DNA from: Sandaracinaceae bacterium
GTDB taxonomy: Bacteria; Myxococcota_A; Polyangia; Polyangiales; Sandaracinaceae
DNA length: 42,917 nucleotides
Assembly (NCBI GenBank): GCA_019637095.1
Contig: JAHBWG010000080.1
Coordinates: 1-42,917 of the forward strand
Direction: 5' to 3'
In this document: positions 7,715 through 15,692 of the stretch, in pieces
Numbering within the stretch: the stretch's first letter is position 1
How the letters are laid out: each line of letters starts with the position of its first letter
Translations under genes and position numbers: made by a program
The notes under the pieces: generated by a model
What the model was told of the DNA's origin: nothing
What the model saw: only the letters and a program-made list of their open reading frames with translations
Databases searched by the model: none

Positions 7715-8512
7715 GTGAACCGAACGCTGCTCATCCTGTCGGGCGCGCTGCTCGCCGCCGGGGTCGCCTTCTTCGTCGTCTACGCGGACGCGTACGTCGA
7801 AGAGGAGACGGGCGGCGCCCGCGTGCTCGTGGTGGCCGCCGCGCTCGACATCCCGTTCGGGCGGCCGATGCAGCGCGAGTGGCTGCGCACCGAGGAGCTG
7901 CCGCAGAGCTACGTCGAGGACCGCCACATCCGCGCCTCGGAGCTGCGCACGCTCGTCGGCGTGCCGCTCGCGCAGTCCGTCCGCTCGGGCGAGGCGATCC
8001 TGCGGACCGACGTGTCCGTCTTGTCCGATCAGCAGCGCACGCTGTCCGCGGAGATCCCGCACGGCAGCCGCGCGATGGCGATCGAGGCGCAGCAGGAGTC
8101 GTCGCACGCGGGGCTGCTGCGGCCGGGCGATCGGGTCGACGCGATCCTCATCCTGGGCGACCGCCGCGTGACCGACTCGGGGCGCGCCGTCGTCGTCGCG
8201 CAGAACCTGCTCGTGCTCGCGGTCGGCCAGTCGCTCCAGTCGGAGTTCGACGACGACCGCGATCGGCCGGGCCAGTACTTCACCGCGCGCGTCAGCCTCG
8301 AGGTCGACCTCGAGGAGGCGCAGCGTCTCACGATCGCACGACAGCAAGGGAGGTTGCGCCTGCTGCTGCGCAACCCGAACGACGCGACCGAGCTCGCGGC
8401 TCCCCCCGAGGTGCTCGAGCCGCACCTGCTCGATCGCGCCCGGCGGCAGTCGTGGCTGCGGCGCTTCGCGCTCGTGCAGCCGGCGCCCGACGAGGATACC
8501 GCGGCGAACTGA
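7715..8512 (+). CDS. cpaB: CpaB/RcpC-like Flp pilus assembly protein
   Basis: 265 residues with an N-terminal membrane anchor (about 4-24), then a SAF-like domain that starts with VLVVAAALDIPFGRPM and includes GVPLAQSVRSGEAIL. A second domain follows, with MAIEAQQESSHAGLLRPGDRVDAILI, here cited as its start MAIEAQ and its end GDRVDAILI. That order is typical of CpaB, the periplasmic assembly factor of Tad/Flp pili. No other tad gene lies nearby, so it is an orphan copy or the edge of a dispersed set. GTG 7715 starts right at the anchor. Confidence 0.85.
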   Translation: MNRTLLILSGALLAAGVAFFVVYADAYVEEETGGARVLVVAAALDIPFGRPMQREWLRTEELPQSYVEDRHIRASELRTLVGVPLAQSVRSGEAILRTDVSVLSDQQRTLSAEIPHGSRAMAIEAQQESSHAGLLRPGDRVDAILILGDRRVTDSGRAVVVAQNLLVLAVGQSLQSEFDDDRDRPGQYFTARVSLEVDLEEAQRLTIARQQGRLRLLLRNPNDATELAAPPEVLEPHLLDRARRQSWLRRFALVQPAPDEDTAAN

Positions 8513-8515
8513 CGC

Positions 8516-8521
8516 TATGAT
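8516..8521 (+). promoter_or_regulatory. TANNNT -10-like element (TATGAT)
   Basis: Lies 6 bp before ATG 8528 and only 3 bp after the stop codon of the CpaB-like gene, so the methyltransferase can be transcribed independently. Confidence 0.5.
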
Positions 8522-8527
8522 GGGGGT

Positions 8528-9553
8528 ATGGCGAGCCTCACCACCGGCGTCACGTCCCTCGCGTACGGCGCGCAGCACCTCGGCATGTTGGTCCCCGCGG
8601 CGGTCGCGCAGCGCGTCGTCCGCTTGGTGGGCGGCGTCGCGGCGCCCACGCCGGACCGCAAGACGATCGAGGAGCTCCGCAAGCGCCTGCGGGCGTTGAT
8701 GGCGAAGGACCTCGCCAACGTCGAGGAGGGGCTCTACCCGCGCCGCCTGCTCTTCCAGGTGCCGGTGGGCAAGTACGCGCGGGCGTTCCCGCGGCTCGTG
8801 CTCGACTTCCCGCGCTCGATCGTGCGCCGGCGGATGCGCGCGTACCGCGACCTGCCCGACGAGGTCGACGACAAGCTCTACCCGCCGTACTTCCGCCGGA
8901 CGTTCCACTGGCAGACCGACGGCTACCTCTCGCGCCGCTCCGCCGAGCTCTACGACGTCGGCGTCGAGTTCCTCTTCGCGGGCACCGCCGACGTGATGCG
9001 CCGGCAGGTGATCCCGCCGATCACGCGCTGGCTCGAGGCGAACGGAGGCCCGCGCGGCAAGCGCCTGCTCGACGTCGCGTGCGGCACCGGCCGCACGCTC
9101 GCGCAGCTCCAGCTCGCGCACCCCGCGCTCAAGCTCTACGGGCTCGATCTCTCGCCCTACTACGTGCAGCTCGCGCGCGAGTCGCTCGACGACGTCGCGC
9201 TCGTCGCCGAGAACGCGGAGGCGATGCCCTTCGCGGACGCCACGTTCGACGTGGTGACGAGCACGTACCTCTTCCACGAGCTGCCGAAGAACGCGCGCCG
9301 CAAGGTCCTCGCGGAGATGGTCCGCGTGCTCAAGCCCGGCGGCCTCGTCGTGATCGAGGACTCGGGCCAGCTCGTCGAGGCGGGCCCCATCGCCTTCTTC
9401 CTCCAGCGCTTCCCCGAGGACTTCCACGAGCCCTTCTACGCGGAGTACCTCGCGGACGACCTCGCGATCCCGATGGCCGAGGCGGGCCTCGTGAACGTAC
9501 AGACGCAGCCGTGCTTCGTCGCGAAGGTGATCGTCGGCGACAAGCCGCGTTGA
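8528..9553 (+). CDS. Class I SAM-dependent methyltransferase with N-terminal extension (UbiE-like core)
   Basis: 341 residues. The last ~190 form a Methyltransf_11/UbiE-type core: motif I LLDVACGTGRTL (about 180-191), acidic GLDLS after motif II, AENAEAMPFADATFDVV, and VLKPGGLVVIEDSG. About 150 residues precede it and include a basic amphipathic stretch (PRSIVRRRMRAY) and FHWQTDGYLSRRS. The extension may position a lipid or quinone substrate. Substrate undetermined. Confidence 0.85.
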   Translation: MASLTTGVTSLAYGAQHLGMLVPAAVAQRVVRLVGGVAAPTPDRKTIEELRKRLRALMAKDLANVEEGLYPRRLLFQVPVGKYARAFPRLVLDFPRSIVRRRMRAYRDLPDEVDDKLYPPYFRRTFHWQTDGYLSRRSAELYDVGVEFLFAGTADVMRRQVIPPITRWLEANGGPRGKRLLDVACGTGRTLAQLQLAHPALKLYGLDLSPYYVQLARESLDDVALVAENAEAMPFADATFDVVTSTYLFHELPKNARRKVLAEMVRVLKPGGLVVIEDSGQLVEAGPIAFFLQRFPEDFHEPFYAEYLADDLAIPMAEAGLVNVQTQPCFVAKVIVGDKPR

Positions 9554-9697
9554 CGCGCTCCCGCCCGCCCACCGAGCGCCCCCGCGTCCGCCGCGTCCGC
9601 TCGCGCCGTCCGTGCGCCTCGTGGGACGCCGAGCGCGAGCGTCCCCGCGCCGGGCACGGGCCGATCGCCCCGCCGGTGGATGTGGCACCTTGCCGGA

Positions 9698-10297
9698 ATG
9701 AAGACGCCTCGCGTCGGGCTCGCCGCCGCCGCCGCGCTCCTCCTCGCCGGCTGCTCGTCGCGCTCCGAGTCGGCGCTCTCGTCGCCCGCCGGCTCCGCGA
9801 TCCCCGAGGGGACGCCGACACCGCCAGCGGCCCCGACCGGGGGGCGAGCGGTCATCCCCCCCGCGCCGTGCGAGACGGACGCCGACTGTCGGCTCTCCTG
9901 GAATGCCTCGTGCGGGTGCCGCTGTCTGGCGCTCGGCGCGGAGCCCGGCGAGCCCGCCTGCGCGCGCTCCGGCGCCGCCGGCTGCGGCGGGGACCCCTGC
10001 ATCGGCGCGCGCGCCGTCTGCGATCCCGTCCGCCACCTCTGCATCGCGCAGCGCCTCCCCGCCGGCGCGCAGCGCGGGCCCTGCGCATCCGACGCCGACT
10101 GTCGACTGCGCATCGACTGCGACTGCTCGTGTGACCCCGTCCTCGCGTCCTCGCCCATCCCCGAGGGGGAGGCCTGGCTCCGCATGTGCAACGGGGGGCC
10201 ACCGCCCAACTGCGGCGCACAGAGCCCGTGCGCCGACTACGGCTCGCGCTGCGATCCCGACACCTCGGCGTGCGTGCTCGTGGCCGCGTCGCGCTGA
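9698..10297 (+). CDS. Cys-rich lipoprotein with duplicated Cys module
   Basis: 199 residues. The signal MKTPRVGLAAAAALLLAGCS has a classic LAGC lipobox. A Ser/Pro/Thr linker is followed by two related halves, each opening with C-x2-DADCRL (near residues 56-63 and 123-130), then a dense C-x-C cluster and a PC-x-C pattern ending CDP-x4-C. The layout is an internal duplication of a disulfide-rich domain typical of secreted myxobacterial proteins. No function assigned. ATG 9698 is chosen for the signal peptide. Confidence 0.7.
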   Translation: MKTPRVGLAAAAALLLAGCSSRSESALSSPAGSAIPEGTPTPPAAPTGGRAVIPPAPCETDADCRLSWNASCGCRCLALGAEPGEPACARSGAAGCGGDPCIGARAVCDPVRHLCIAQRLPAGAQRGPCASDADCRLRIDCDCSCDPVLASSPIPEGEAWLRMCNGGPPPNCGAQSPCADYGSRCDPDTSACVLVAASR

Positions 10298-10609
10298 GCC
10301 GGGGACGCCACGTCTCGCGGGTCGCGCGCGAGGAGTGAGCGGGCCCTCGGGAGCTCGCGGTCGAGCGCCTCGGCTCGCGCGAGCCGCCGCCTCGAGGCCT
10401 GGCGCGAGGGCATCTTCCAGGTCTGCTGGCAACAGCAGCGAGGCTCCGGCCTCGCGGTGACGCTGAGCGACGCCCTCGACCGCGGACTGCGACTGGCTCG
10501 TCGAGCGCATCGGCCAGCAACACGCGCCGGCGAGGTCCTCGCCGAGAGGTCTCGCCGCGCGCGCCGGTCGCCTTGCGCCGTCCCCGCGCGCGCACATCTC
10601 CCGGTCGAC
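10298..10609. other. Noncoding gap, no supported gene
   Basis: 312 bp between the Cys-rich lipoprotein and the serine hydrolase. Frames are open in several directions but show only composition-driven peptides, with no start site, motif or repeat that I trust. It could hold a decayed gene; I cannot identify one. Confidence 0.5.
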
Positions 10610-11785
10610 ATGGCCGCTCCGCGCATCGAGGGCACCGTCGCGGCTGGCTACGAGCGCGTGCGCGCCGCGTTCGCGCAGAACTTCGTCGAGCGCGGCGAGC
10701 TCGGCGGCGCCGTCTGTGTCTACCGCGACGGGGAGAAGGTCGTCGACCTCTGGGGTGGGCTCCGCGACCGCGCGAGCGGCGCGCCGTTCCGCGAGGACAC
10801 CATGGCCGTCGTCCACTCGACGACCAAGGGGCTCGCTGCGATGGTCCTCGCGCTCCTGCACTCCCGCGGGCTGCTCGACTACGACGAGCGCGTCGCGACG
10901 TACTGGCCGGACTTCGCGATGGCGGGCAAGGAGCGGGTCACCGTGCGCCAGCTCCTCGCGCACCAGGCGGGGCTGCACGCCTTCGACGAGCGCGTCGATC
11001 GCGCCGTCGTCGCCGACCTCGAACGCCTCGCCCGGATCATGGAGCGCCAGCGCCCCGCGTGGCCGCCGGGCGAGCGGCAGGCCTATCACGCGATCACGCT
11101 CGGCTTCTACGAGGGCGAGCTCGTGCGGCGCCTCGATCCCGCGCACCGCACGCTCGGCCGAGCCTTCGACGAGGACATCGCGGCGCGGCTGCGCCTCGAC
11201 GCGTACCTGCGCGTCCCCGAGTCGATCTCCGACGCGCGCCTCGCGCCGCTCGAGGCGCCCTCGCTCCTGCGCCGCCTCCGCGCGATGCCGCTCTCGTTCA
11301 CGCTCGCGGCGATGAACCCCCGCTCGGTGCTTCACCGCGCGCTCATCGCGAACCCGGGGACGGGCTTCTACCTCGACCCGCGGCGCGTCGTCGTGCGCGA
11401 GCTCGAGGCGCCATCGGGCCTCGCGGTCGCCAGCGCCCGCGCGCTCGCGAGGGCGTACGGCGTCTTCGCGAGCGGCGGCCGCGAGCTCGGGCTGCGCCCC
11501 GAGACCCTCGCGGAGCTCGAGGCGCCCGCGAGGCCGTCGCGCAACGGCTTCCACGACGAGCTCTTCGGCGCGGAGGCGCGGTTCTCGCTCGGCTTCATGA
11601 AGCCGAACGAGAGCGTCCGCTTCGGTCACGACGACCGCGCGTACGGCGCGCCGGGCACGGGTGGATCGATCGGCTACGCGGATCCTTCACGGGGCATCGG
11701 CTACGGGTACGTCACGAGCCGCATGGGGCTGCACCTCGAGGGAGATCCGCGCGACCTCGCGCTCCGCGCCGCGATCCCGGAGTGA
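10610..11785 (+). CDS. Serine hydrolase, beta-lactamase/EstB (class C-like) family
   Basis: 391 residues. Ser70-Thr-Thr-Lys73 is the SxxK nucleophile motif, Tyr159-His-Ala161 is in the place of YxN, and GTGGSIGY near 345 corresponds to the third active-site strand. The family comprises esterases, peptidases and class C-like beta-lactamases. There is no signal peptide from ATG 10610, so it is probably a cytoplasmic esterase/peptidase of the EstB/LACTB type rather than a resistance enzyme. Longer frames upstream look composition-driven. Confidence 0.85.
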   Translation: MAAPRIEGTVAAGYERVRAAFAQNFVERGELGGAVCVYRDGEKVVDLWGGLRDRASGAPFREDTMAVVHSTTKGLAAMVLALLHSRGLLDYDERVATYWPDFAMAGKERVTVRQLLAHQAGLHAFDERVDRAVVADLERLARIMERQRPAWPPGERQAYHAITLGFYEGELVRRLDPAHRTLGRAFDEDIAARLRLDAYLRVPESISDARLAPLEAPSLLRRLRAMPLSFTLAAMNPRSVLHRALIANPGTGFYLDPRRVVVRELEAPSGLAVASARALARAYGVFASGGRELGLRPETLAELEAPARPSRNGFHDELFGAEARFSLGFMKPNESVRFGHDDRAYGAPGTGGSIGYADPSRGIGYGYVTSRMGLHLEGDPRDLALRAAIPE

Positions 11786-11808
11786 GGCACGCGGCGCTCT
11801 GAGCGCGC

Positions 11809-11825
11809 CGCCGGTTTCGCCGGCG
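11809..11825. terminator. Hairpin between convergent genes, candidate bidirectional terminator
   Basis: CGCCGG, loop TTTCG, CCGGCG. It sits between the converging serine hydrolase and Uma2-like genes. There is no T-run, so a terminator role is weakly supported. Confidence 0.3.
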
Positions 11826-11877
11826 TGTCGCGGCGGGTGGAGCGAGCGCGCTGGCGGCGCTCGCCGCGCTCGCGCGC

Positions 11878-12627
11878 TCACTCGTCGTCCAGAGCGTCTC
11901 CGAGGGCGCGCAGACGCGCGGCGAGCCGCTCGGCGCGCTCGCGCTCCCGCTCGGCGCGCTCGCGCTCCCGCTCGGCGCGCTCGCGCTCCCGCTCGGCGCG
12001 TTCCGCGCCCGTCGGGATCGGCTCGCCGTTCGCGAGCGCCCAACGGAGCCAGCGGTCGTGGTGACCCTCGAAGGCACCCTCCCACTCGACGAGCGCGAGG
12101 CCGAGGTCCTCGAAGCGTGAGTCGAGCCGCGGCACGTACCCGCCGCCGGCGAGCGCGAAGGCGCGCACGCGGACGTCGCCGAGGCGCCCGAACGGGTCGT
12201 ACACGACGTAGTGCGCGACGCGGATCCGCTCGTAGGTGCGGAGCTTCTCGTCGAGCTCGCGGCCCTCCCGGTTGGAGACGATCTCCACCACGACGTCCGG
12301 CGGCTTGCCGTAGCGCCAGACGAAGTACGAGCGGTGCTTCTTCGGCGCGAGGTCGCGGGGGAGCGTGACGTCGACGCTCAACAGCACGTCGGGCACGAGC
12401 GGCGGCTCGTCGGGGTTGTAGAACAGCCCTACGTTGGCCATCGCCACGAACGGGCGAGGCTCGCCGGCGCCGGGCGGACCGCTCCACGACTCGTGGAGCG
12501 CCGAGCCGAGCAGGCGCTGCGCCTTCTCCTGGTATACGCCGTCCAAGGGAGCGTCGTCCTCCGTCACGAGCACCGACTCGTCCGGCTCGTCCACCTCCCA
12601 GCCGCTGTCCGCCGCGCGCTCCGCCAT
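11878..12627 (-). CDS. Uma2-family (DUF820) putative PD-(D/E)XK-type protein with repetitive tail
   Basis: 249 residues from ATG 12627; GTG 12663 is an in-frame alternative. DGVYQEKAQRLLG, then LVPDVLLSVDV and DVVVEIVSN carry the spaced Asp and Glu residues of the Uma2 endonuclease-like fold. HYVVYDPFG and WEGAFEG are also usual there. The C-terminus is a charged helix of three exact ERERERA-type heptads coded by 21-bp repeats, so a variable coiled coil. TATGGT 6 bp upstream supports ATG 12627. Cellular role of Uma2 proteins is largely unknown. Confidence 0.8.
   Translation of the reverse strand: MAERAADSGWEVDEPDESVLVTEDDAPLDGVYQEKAQRLLGSALHESWSGPPGAGEPRPFVAMANVGLFYNPDEPPLVPDVLLSVDVTLPRDLAPKKHRSYFVWRYGKPPDVVVEIVSNREGRELDEKLRTYERIRVAHYVVYDPFGRLGDVRVRAFALAGGGYVPRLDSRFEDLGLALVEWEGAFEGHHDRWLRWALANGEPIPTGAERAERERERAERERERAERERERAERLAARLRALGDALDDE
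11928..11990. repeat. Three perfect 21-bp tandem repeats in the Uma2-like gene
   Basis: The unit is GCTCGGCGCGCTCGCGCTCC plus C, with a partial fourth copy to about 12002. Being 21 bp, it keeps frame and lengthens a charged Arg/Glu helix by seven residues per copy. Confidence 0.9.
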
Positions 12628-12633
12628 GACGAG

Positions 12634-12639
12634 ACCATA
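12634..12639 (-). promoter_or_regulatory. TANNNT -10-like element (TATGGT)
   Basis: Lies 6 bp before ATG 12627 and supports that start. Confidence 0.5.
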
Positions 12640-12688
12640 GACGAACCGCGCGGCGCGAACCACCGCGCGCCCGCGGCGAGCGCTGCGC

Positions 12689-14620
12689 TCAGGTGCGGAC
12701 GCGGCGGCGCACGATGGGCACGTCGGCCGGCTCGCCCTGGCCGCCGCGCGAGACGCGCAGCACCACGGTCGTGCCCTCGACGCCGCGGATGCGATCGATC
12801 GCGCCGTTGAAGCCGAGCGCGGTGACGGGCTGCCCGTCCACCGCGTGCACGAGGTCCCCGCGCGCGAGCCCGACGAGCGCCGCGCCGCCGCCCTCGACGA
12901 CGCGCTGCACCATCAGCGCCTCGCCGTGCGGCATCATCACGACGCCGATCCCGGCGAGCTCGGTGCGCGGCTCCTCGCCCTCCTCGACGGGCGTGAGCTC
13001 GACGTCGACGCGCTCGACCGTGCCGGGCGCGAGCAGGAGGCCGCCGAGGATGCGCTCGTGGTGCCCTTCCGCCGAGACGCGAACGCTCGCGTGCGTCTCG
13101 CCGACGCCGTCGAGCGCGTAGCTGCCGTCCGCGCCGGAGACGGCGGTCGCGAAGAGCGGCACCGCAGAGCTGCCCGCGCCGAAGCGGCCCTCGAGGGCGA
13201 TCGTCGCGCCCGCGAGCGGCTCGCCGCGGCTGGTGACGACGCCCTCGATGCGACCACCGCGCCGCAGGGTGATCGTCACCGGCGGCGCGCCGTGCGGGCC
13301 GACGGTGATCATGACGGGCGCAGACGGCGGGAAGCCGCGCGAGGTCGCGACGAGCTCGAGCTCGCCCTCGGTGAGCCCGCCGAGCTCGAAGCGCCCGGAC
13401 GCGTCGTAGCTCGACGCGCTGCCGACCGGCTGGCGCACGAGCGCGTCGCGCGCGGTCCGCGCGATCACCGTGAACGCGGGCACTGGCTCGCCCGCCTCGT
13501 CGAGCACGCGCCCGCTCGCCGAGAGGCCGCGCTCCATCACGACGCGCGCGCTCGCCTCGCCGGTCGCGACGCCGCGCACGTACGTGGTCGGGTGGCTCGG
13601 GTGCGTGGCGACGAGCACGTGCGTGCCGGCGTCGAGGCCCTCGATCGCGAAGTCGCCGCCCTCGTCGCTCGCGCTCTGCCCCGAGGGGTGCAGGCCGCGA
13701 CCCTGGAAGTGCGCGACCACGACGACGCCCTCGACCGGCGCGCCGCGCGAGTCCACGACGCGCCCCGCGATCCTGCCGCTCGCGTCGAGGCGCTCGTCGG
13801 TCAGCTCGACGCGGATCGGCTCGCTCGACTCGCGCCACCCGAAGCGCGCGCGGCCGGCGCCGTGGGTCGGGTGCGTCGCCTCGACCATCGCGCCCGGCCA
13901 GCCTCCGACCCGGACGCGCCCGTCCGCGCCCGTCGTGAACGTCGCCTCGAGCGGCGCCATCGTGCGCTCGCCGCTGTCCGCGCCGTGCAGTCGCACCGTC
14001 GCCCCCGCGACCGGCGCGGCGTCGCGCACGACCTCGACCTCGCGCTCGGAGAGCGGCGCGAGGTGGACGACCGCGCCCTCGACGCGCCGGCCCGGCGTCG
14101 CCTCGAAGACGACCGCGCTGTGCCCCCACTCGGGCGCATAGGGCAAGAACCCTTGCGCGCTGACGACGGAGAGGACGTACCTCCCCGCCGCCGAGACGCG
14201 GAGCGAGAAGCGCCCGTCGGCGCCGGTGGTGACGCTCGTCGAGGTGCCGTCGTGCACGAAGACGAGCTCGGCGCCGGCGATCGCGCGGCCGTCGCGGCTC
14301 GAGACGACGCGGCCGGTGAGGCTCCCCTCGGGGCTCGCCGGGTCGGCGGCGACGGTCGCCGTCGGGAGCCACACGCCGAGCGGCGGCCCGGCGCCCCAGC
14401 CGCCGTCCGGCGCGAGCGCCCGCGCCTCGCCTTCGCCCGCGCCCGCGTCGCCCGCGAGCCCGCCCGCGCCCAGGCCCGAGAGCTCCGCGTGGCCCGCGCC
14501 GCCGCCGCCGAGGCCGAGCGCGCCGAGCGGGTCGTCGCTCGCGAGCCACCACGCCGCGAGCGCCAAGACGATCGCGAGCCCGAGCGCACCCGCGACGAGC
14601 CCGCGGCGACGGTCCGGCAT
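12689..14620 (-). CDS. Membrane-anchored protein with carboxypeptidase-regulatory-like repeats and C-terminal PDZ domain
   Basis: 643 residues from ATG 14620; ATG 14632 adds four. A single N-terminal membrane helix (about 8-28) and a Gly/Ala linker precede four to five Ig-like carboxypeptidase-regulatory (CarboxypepD_reg) domains. Each shows a GRV-x5-G-x-P-x-x-G motif and a DGRF/Y-x-L finish; examples are GRVVSSRDGRAIAGAELVF and GRVVDSRGAPVEGV. The last ~85 residues form a PDZ-like domain (ALVGLARGDLVHAVDGQPV). It is probably a periplasmic scaffold, with no protease domain seen. TATGAG 7 bp before 14620 favours that start. It is divergent from the B-box/YIP1 gene. Confidence 0.8.
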   Translation of the reverse strand: MPDRRRGLVAGALGLAIVLALAAWWLASDDPLGALGLGGGGAGHAELSGLGAGGLAGDAGAGEGEARALAPDGGWGAGPPLGVWLPTATVAADPASPEGSLTGRVVSSRDGRAIAGAELVFVHDGTSTSVTTGADGRFSLRVSAAGRYVLSVVSAQGFLPYAPEWGHSAVVFEATPGRRVEGAVVHLAPLSEREVEVVRDAAPVAGATVRLHGADSGERTMAPLEATFTTGADGRVRVGGWPGAMVEATHPTHGAGRARFGWRESSEPIRVELTDERLDASGRIAGRVVDSRGAPVEGVVVVAHFQGRGLHPSGQSASDEGGDFAIEGLDAGTHVLVATHPSHPTTYVRGVATGEASARVVMERGLSASGRVLDEAGEPVPAFTVIARTARDALVRQPVGSASSYDASGRFELGGLTEGELELVATSRGFPPSAPVMITVGPHGAPPVTITLRRGGRIEGVVTSRGEPLAGATIALEGRFGAGSSAVPLFATAVSGADGSYALDGVGETHASVRVSAEGHHERILGGLLLAPGTVERVDVELTPVEEGEEPRTELAGIGVVMMPHGEALMVQRVVEGGGAALVGLARGDLVHAVDGQPVTALGFNGAIDRIRGVEGTTVVLRVSRGGQGEPADVPIVRRRVRT

Positions 14621-14681
14621 CGCCGTACTCATAGGGCACGGCGCGGTCGCGCGCACGCGCCACGCGCGGTACAAGGAAGGC

Positions 14682-15530
14682 GTGAGCGCGGTGGCGACCG
14701 AGGCGGGCGTCCCCCTCTGCGCCTCCCACGAGGGCGCGCAGTCCACGGGCACGTGCGCGCGCTGCGGCAACTTCGTTTGCCCGCTCTGTCTGGACGAGCT
14801 CTCCGCGCTGCCCGACCACTGCGAGGCGTGCCGCGAGCGCGAGGGCGGCGGCCTCATCGCGTTCGAGCGCGGTGACGTGGGGCTCTTCGCGCGCTGGGGC
14901 CGCACCACGCGCGACGTGCTCTTGTCGCCGACGCGGACGTTCGAGGCCGTGCGGCCGGGCTCGCTCGGCGCCTCGATGGGCTACGTCGCGCTCACCGGGC
15001 TCGGGATCGGCTCGGTGTTCGCGATGTGCATCGGCTCCCTGATCGTGGTGATCGCCGCAGCCGGTCTGGTCGGCGATGCGTTCCCCGACGCCGAGCCGGC
15101 GGTCTTCCTCGGCGTCCTCGTCGCCGCGGCGTTCTTCTACGTGATCATGTTCCCGCTCGTGCTGATCACGTCGGCGTGCGTGCGCGCGACGATCTTCCAC
15201 CTCGCCGCGCGGCTCGGCGGCGGGCGCGCGGACTACGCGACGTCGCTCTGGGCGACGGGCTACCTGCACGCGATCGCGCTCGCGTACCTGCCGCTGGTGG
15301 TGCTGCAGCAGATCCCCGTCGTCGGGGTGTTCGTCGGGCTGCTCGGGCACCTCGCGGTCGAGGTGTTCTACGCGCTGCAGCTCACGACGGCCGCGCGCCG
15401 CTACCACCAGCTCGCCGACGGGCGCGCCGCGCTCGCGGGGTGGTCCGGCTTCCTCGTGATCGTCGTTCTCGGGATCACGTGTTGCCTCGGCAGCTTCGTG
15501 CTGTTGGCGGCCGTCGGTGGGCCCCGGTAG
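14682..15530 (+). CDS. B-box-type zinc-binding plus YIP1-like multi-pass membrane protein
   Basis: 282 residues from GTG 14682; GTG 14691 is possible. The N-terminal C-x2-H/C-x2-C zinc knuckles (LCASHEG, CARCGNFVCPLC, HCEAC) resemble bacterial B-box-like modules. A YIP1-type core of about five membrane helices follows, with SPTRTFEAVRPGS before the first. TACAAG 6 bp before GTG 14682 fits the leaderless pattern, whereas AAGGAAGG would suit GTG 14691. The stop overlaps the next gene by one base. Role in membranes unknown. Confidence 0.75.
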   Translation: MSAVATEAGVPLCASHEGAQSTGTCARCGNFVCPLCLDELSALPDHCEACREREGGGLIAFERGDVGLFARWGRTTRDVLLSPTRTFEAVRPGSLGASMGYVALTGLGIGSVFAMCIGSLIVVIAAAGLVGDAFPDAEPAVFLGVLVAAAFFYVIMFPLVLITSACVRATIFHLAARLGGGRADYATSLWATGYLHAIALAYLPLVVLQQIPVVGVFVGLLGHLAVEVFYALQLTTAARRYHQLADGRAALAGWSGFLVIVVLGITCCLGSFVLLAAVGGPR

Positions 15531-15685
15531 TGGCGGCGGGGCTCTGCGGCGGCTGCGCACACGCGCGGCGCGTCGAGACACGCCGCGGCACCGTCTACCT
15601 CCGTTGCGTGGCGCCCGGCCTGCCCAAGTACCCGCTGCTCCCCGTCCTGTCGTGCGCGTCGCACGCGCCGCGCGCGCTCGCGTGA
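15530..15685 (+). CDS. 51-aa small zinc-site protein (Cys/His, LPKYPxLPV family)
   Basis: The start GTG at 15530 shares its G with the preceding stop TAG, so translation is probably coupled. The peptide has CGGCAH near the N-terminus, VYLRCVAPG and LPKYPLLPVLSC. This arrangement matches a widespread small-protein family with four Cys and a Lys-Tyr-Pro-x-Leu-Pro-Val motif, probably a metal knuckle. It is short but conserved-looking. Family recognition is from memory of the pattern; function unknown. Confidence 0.7.
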   Translation: MAAGLCGGCAHARRVETRRGTVYLRCVAPGLPKYPLLPVLSCASHAPRALA

Positions 15686-15692
15686 CGTCGCC

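Noticed and set aside
10298-10609. Possible gene remnant with peptide-like frames on both strands
   Set aside because: No recognisable domain, start or repeat in any frame; too short to judge decay.
7625-11629. Very long open frame on the minus strand opposite the CpaB, methyltransferase, lipoprotein and hydrolase genes
   Set aside because: Composition-driven: Arg/Ala/Glu/Asp-rich without motifs, and opposite four genes with clear family signatures.
10610-11785. Beta-lactamase resistance gene
   Set aside because: No signal peptide, and the second active-site motif is YHA rather than YxN; EstB/LACTB-type hydrolase is more likely.
11928-11990. 21-bp repeats considered as a CRISPR or protein-binding iteron array
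   Set aside because: They are in frame inside the Uma2-like gene and have no spacers.
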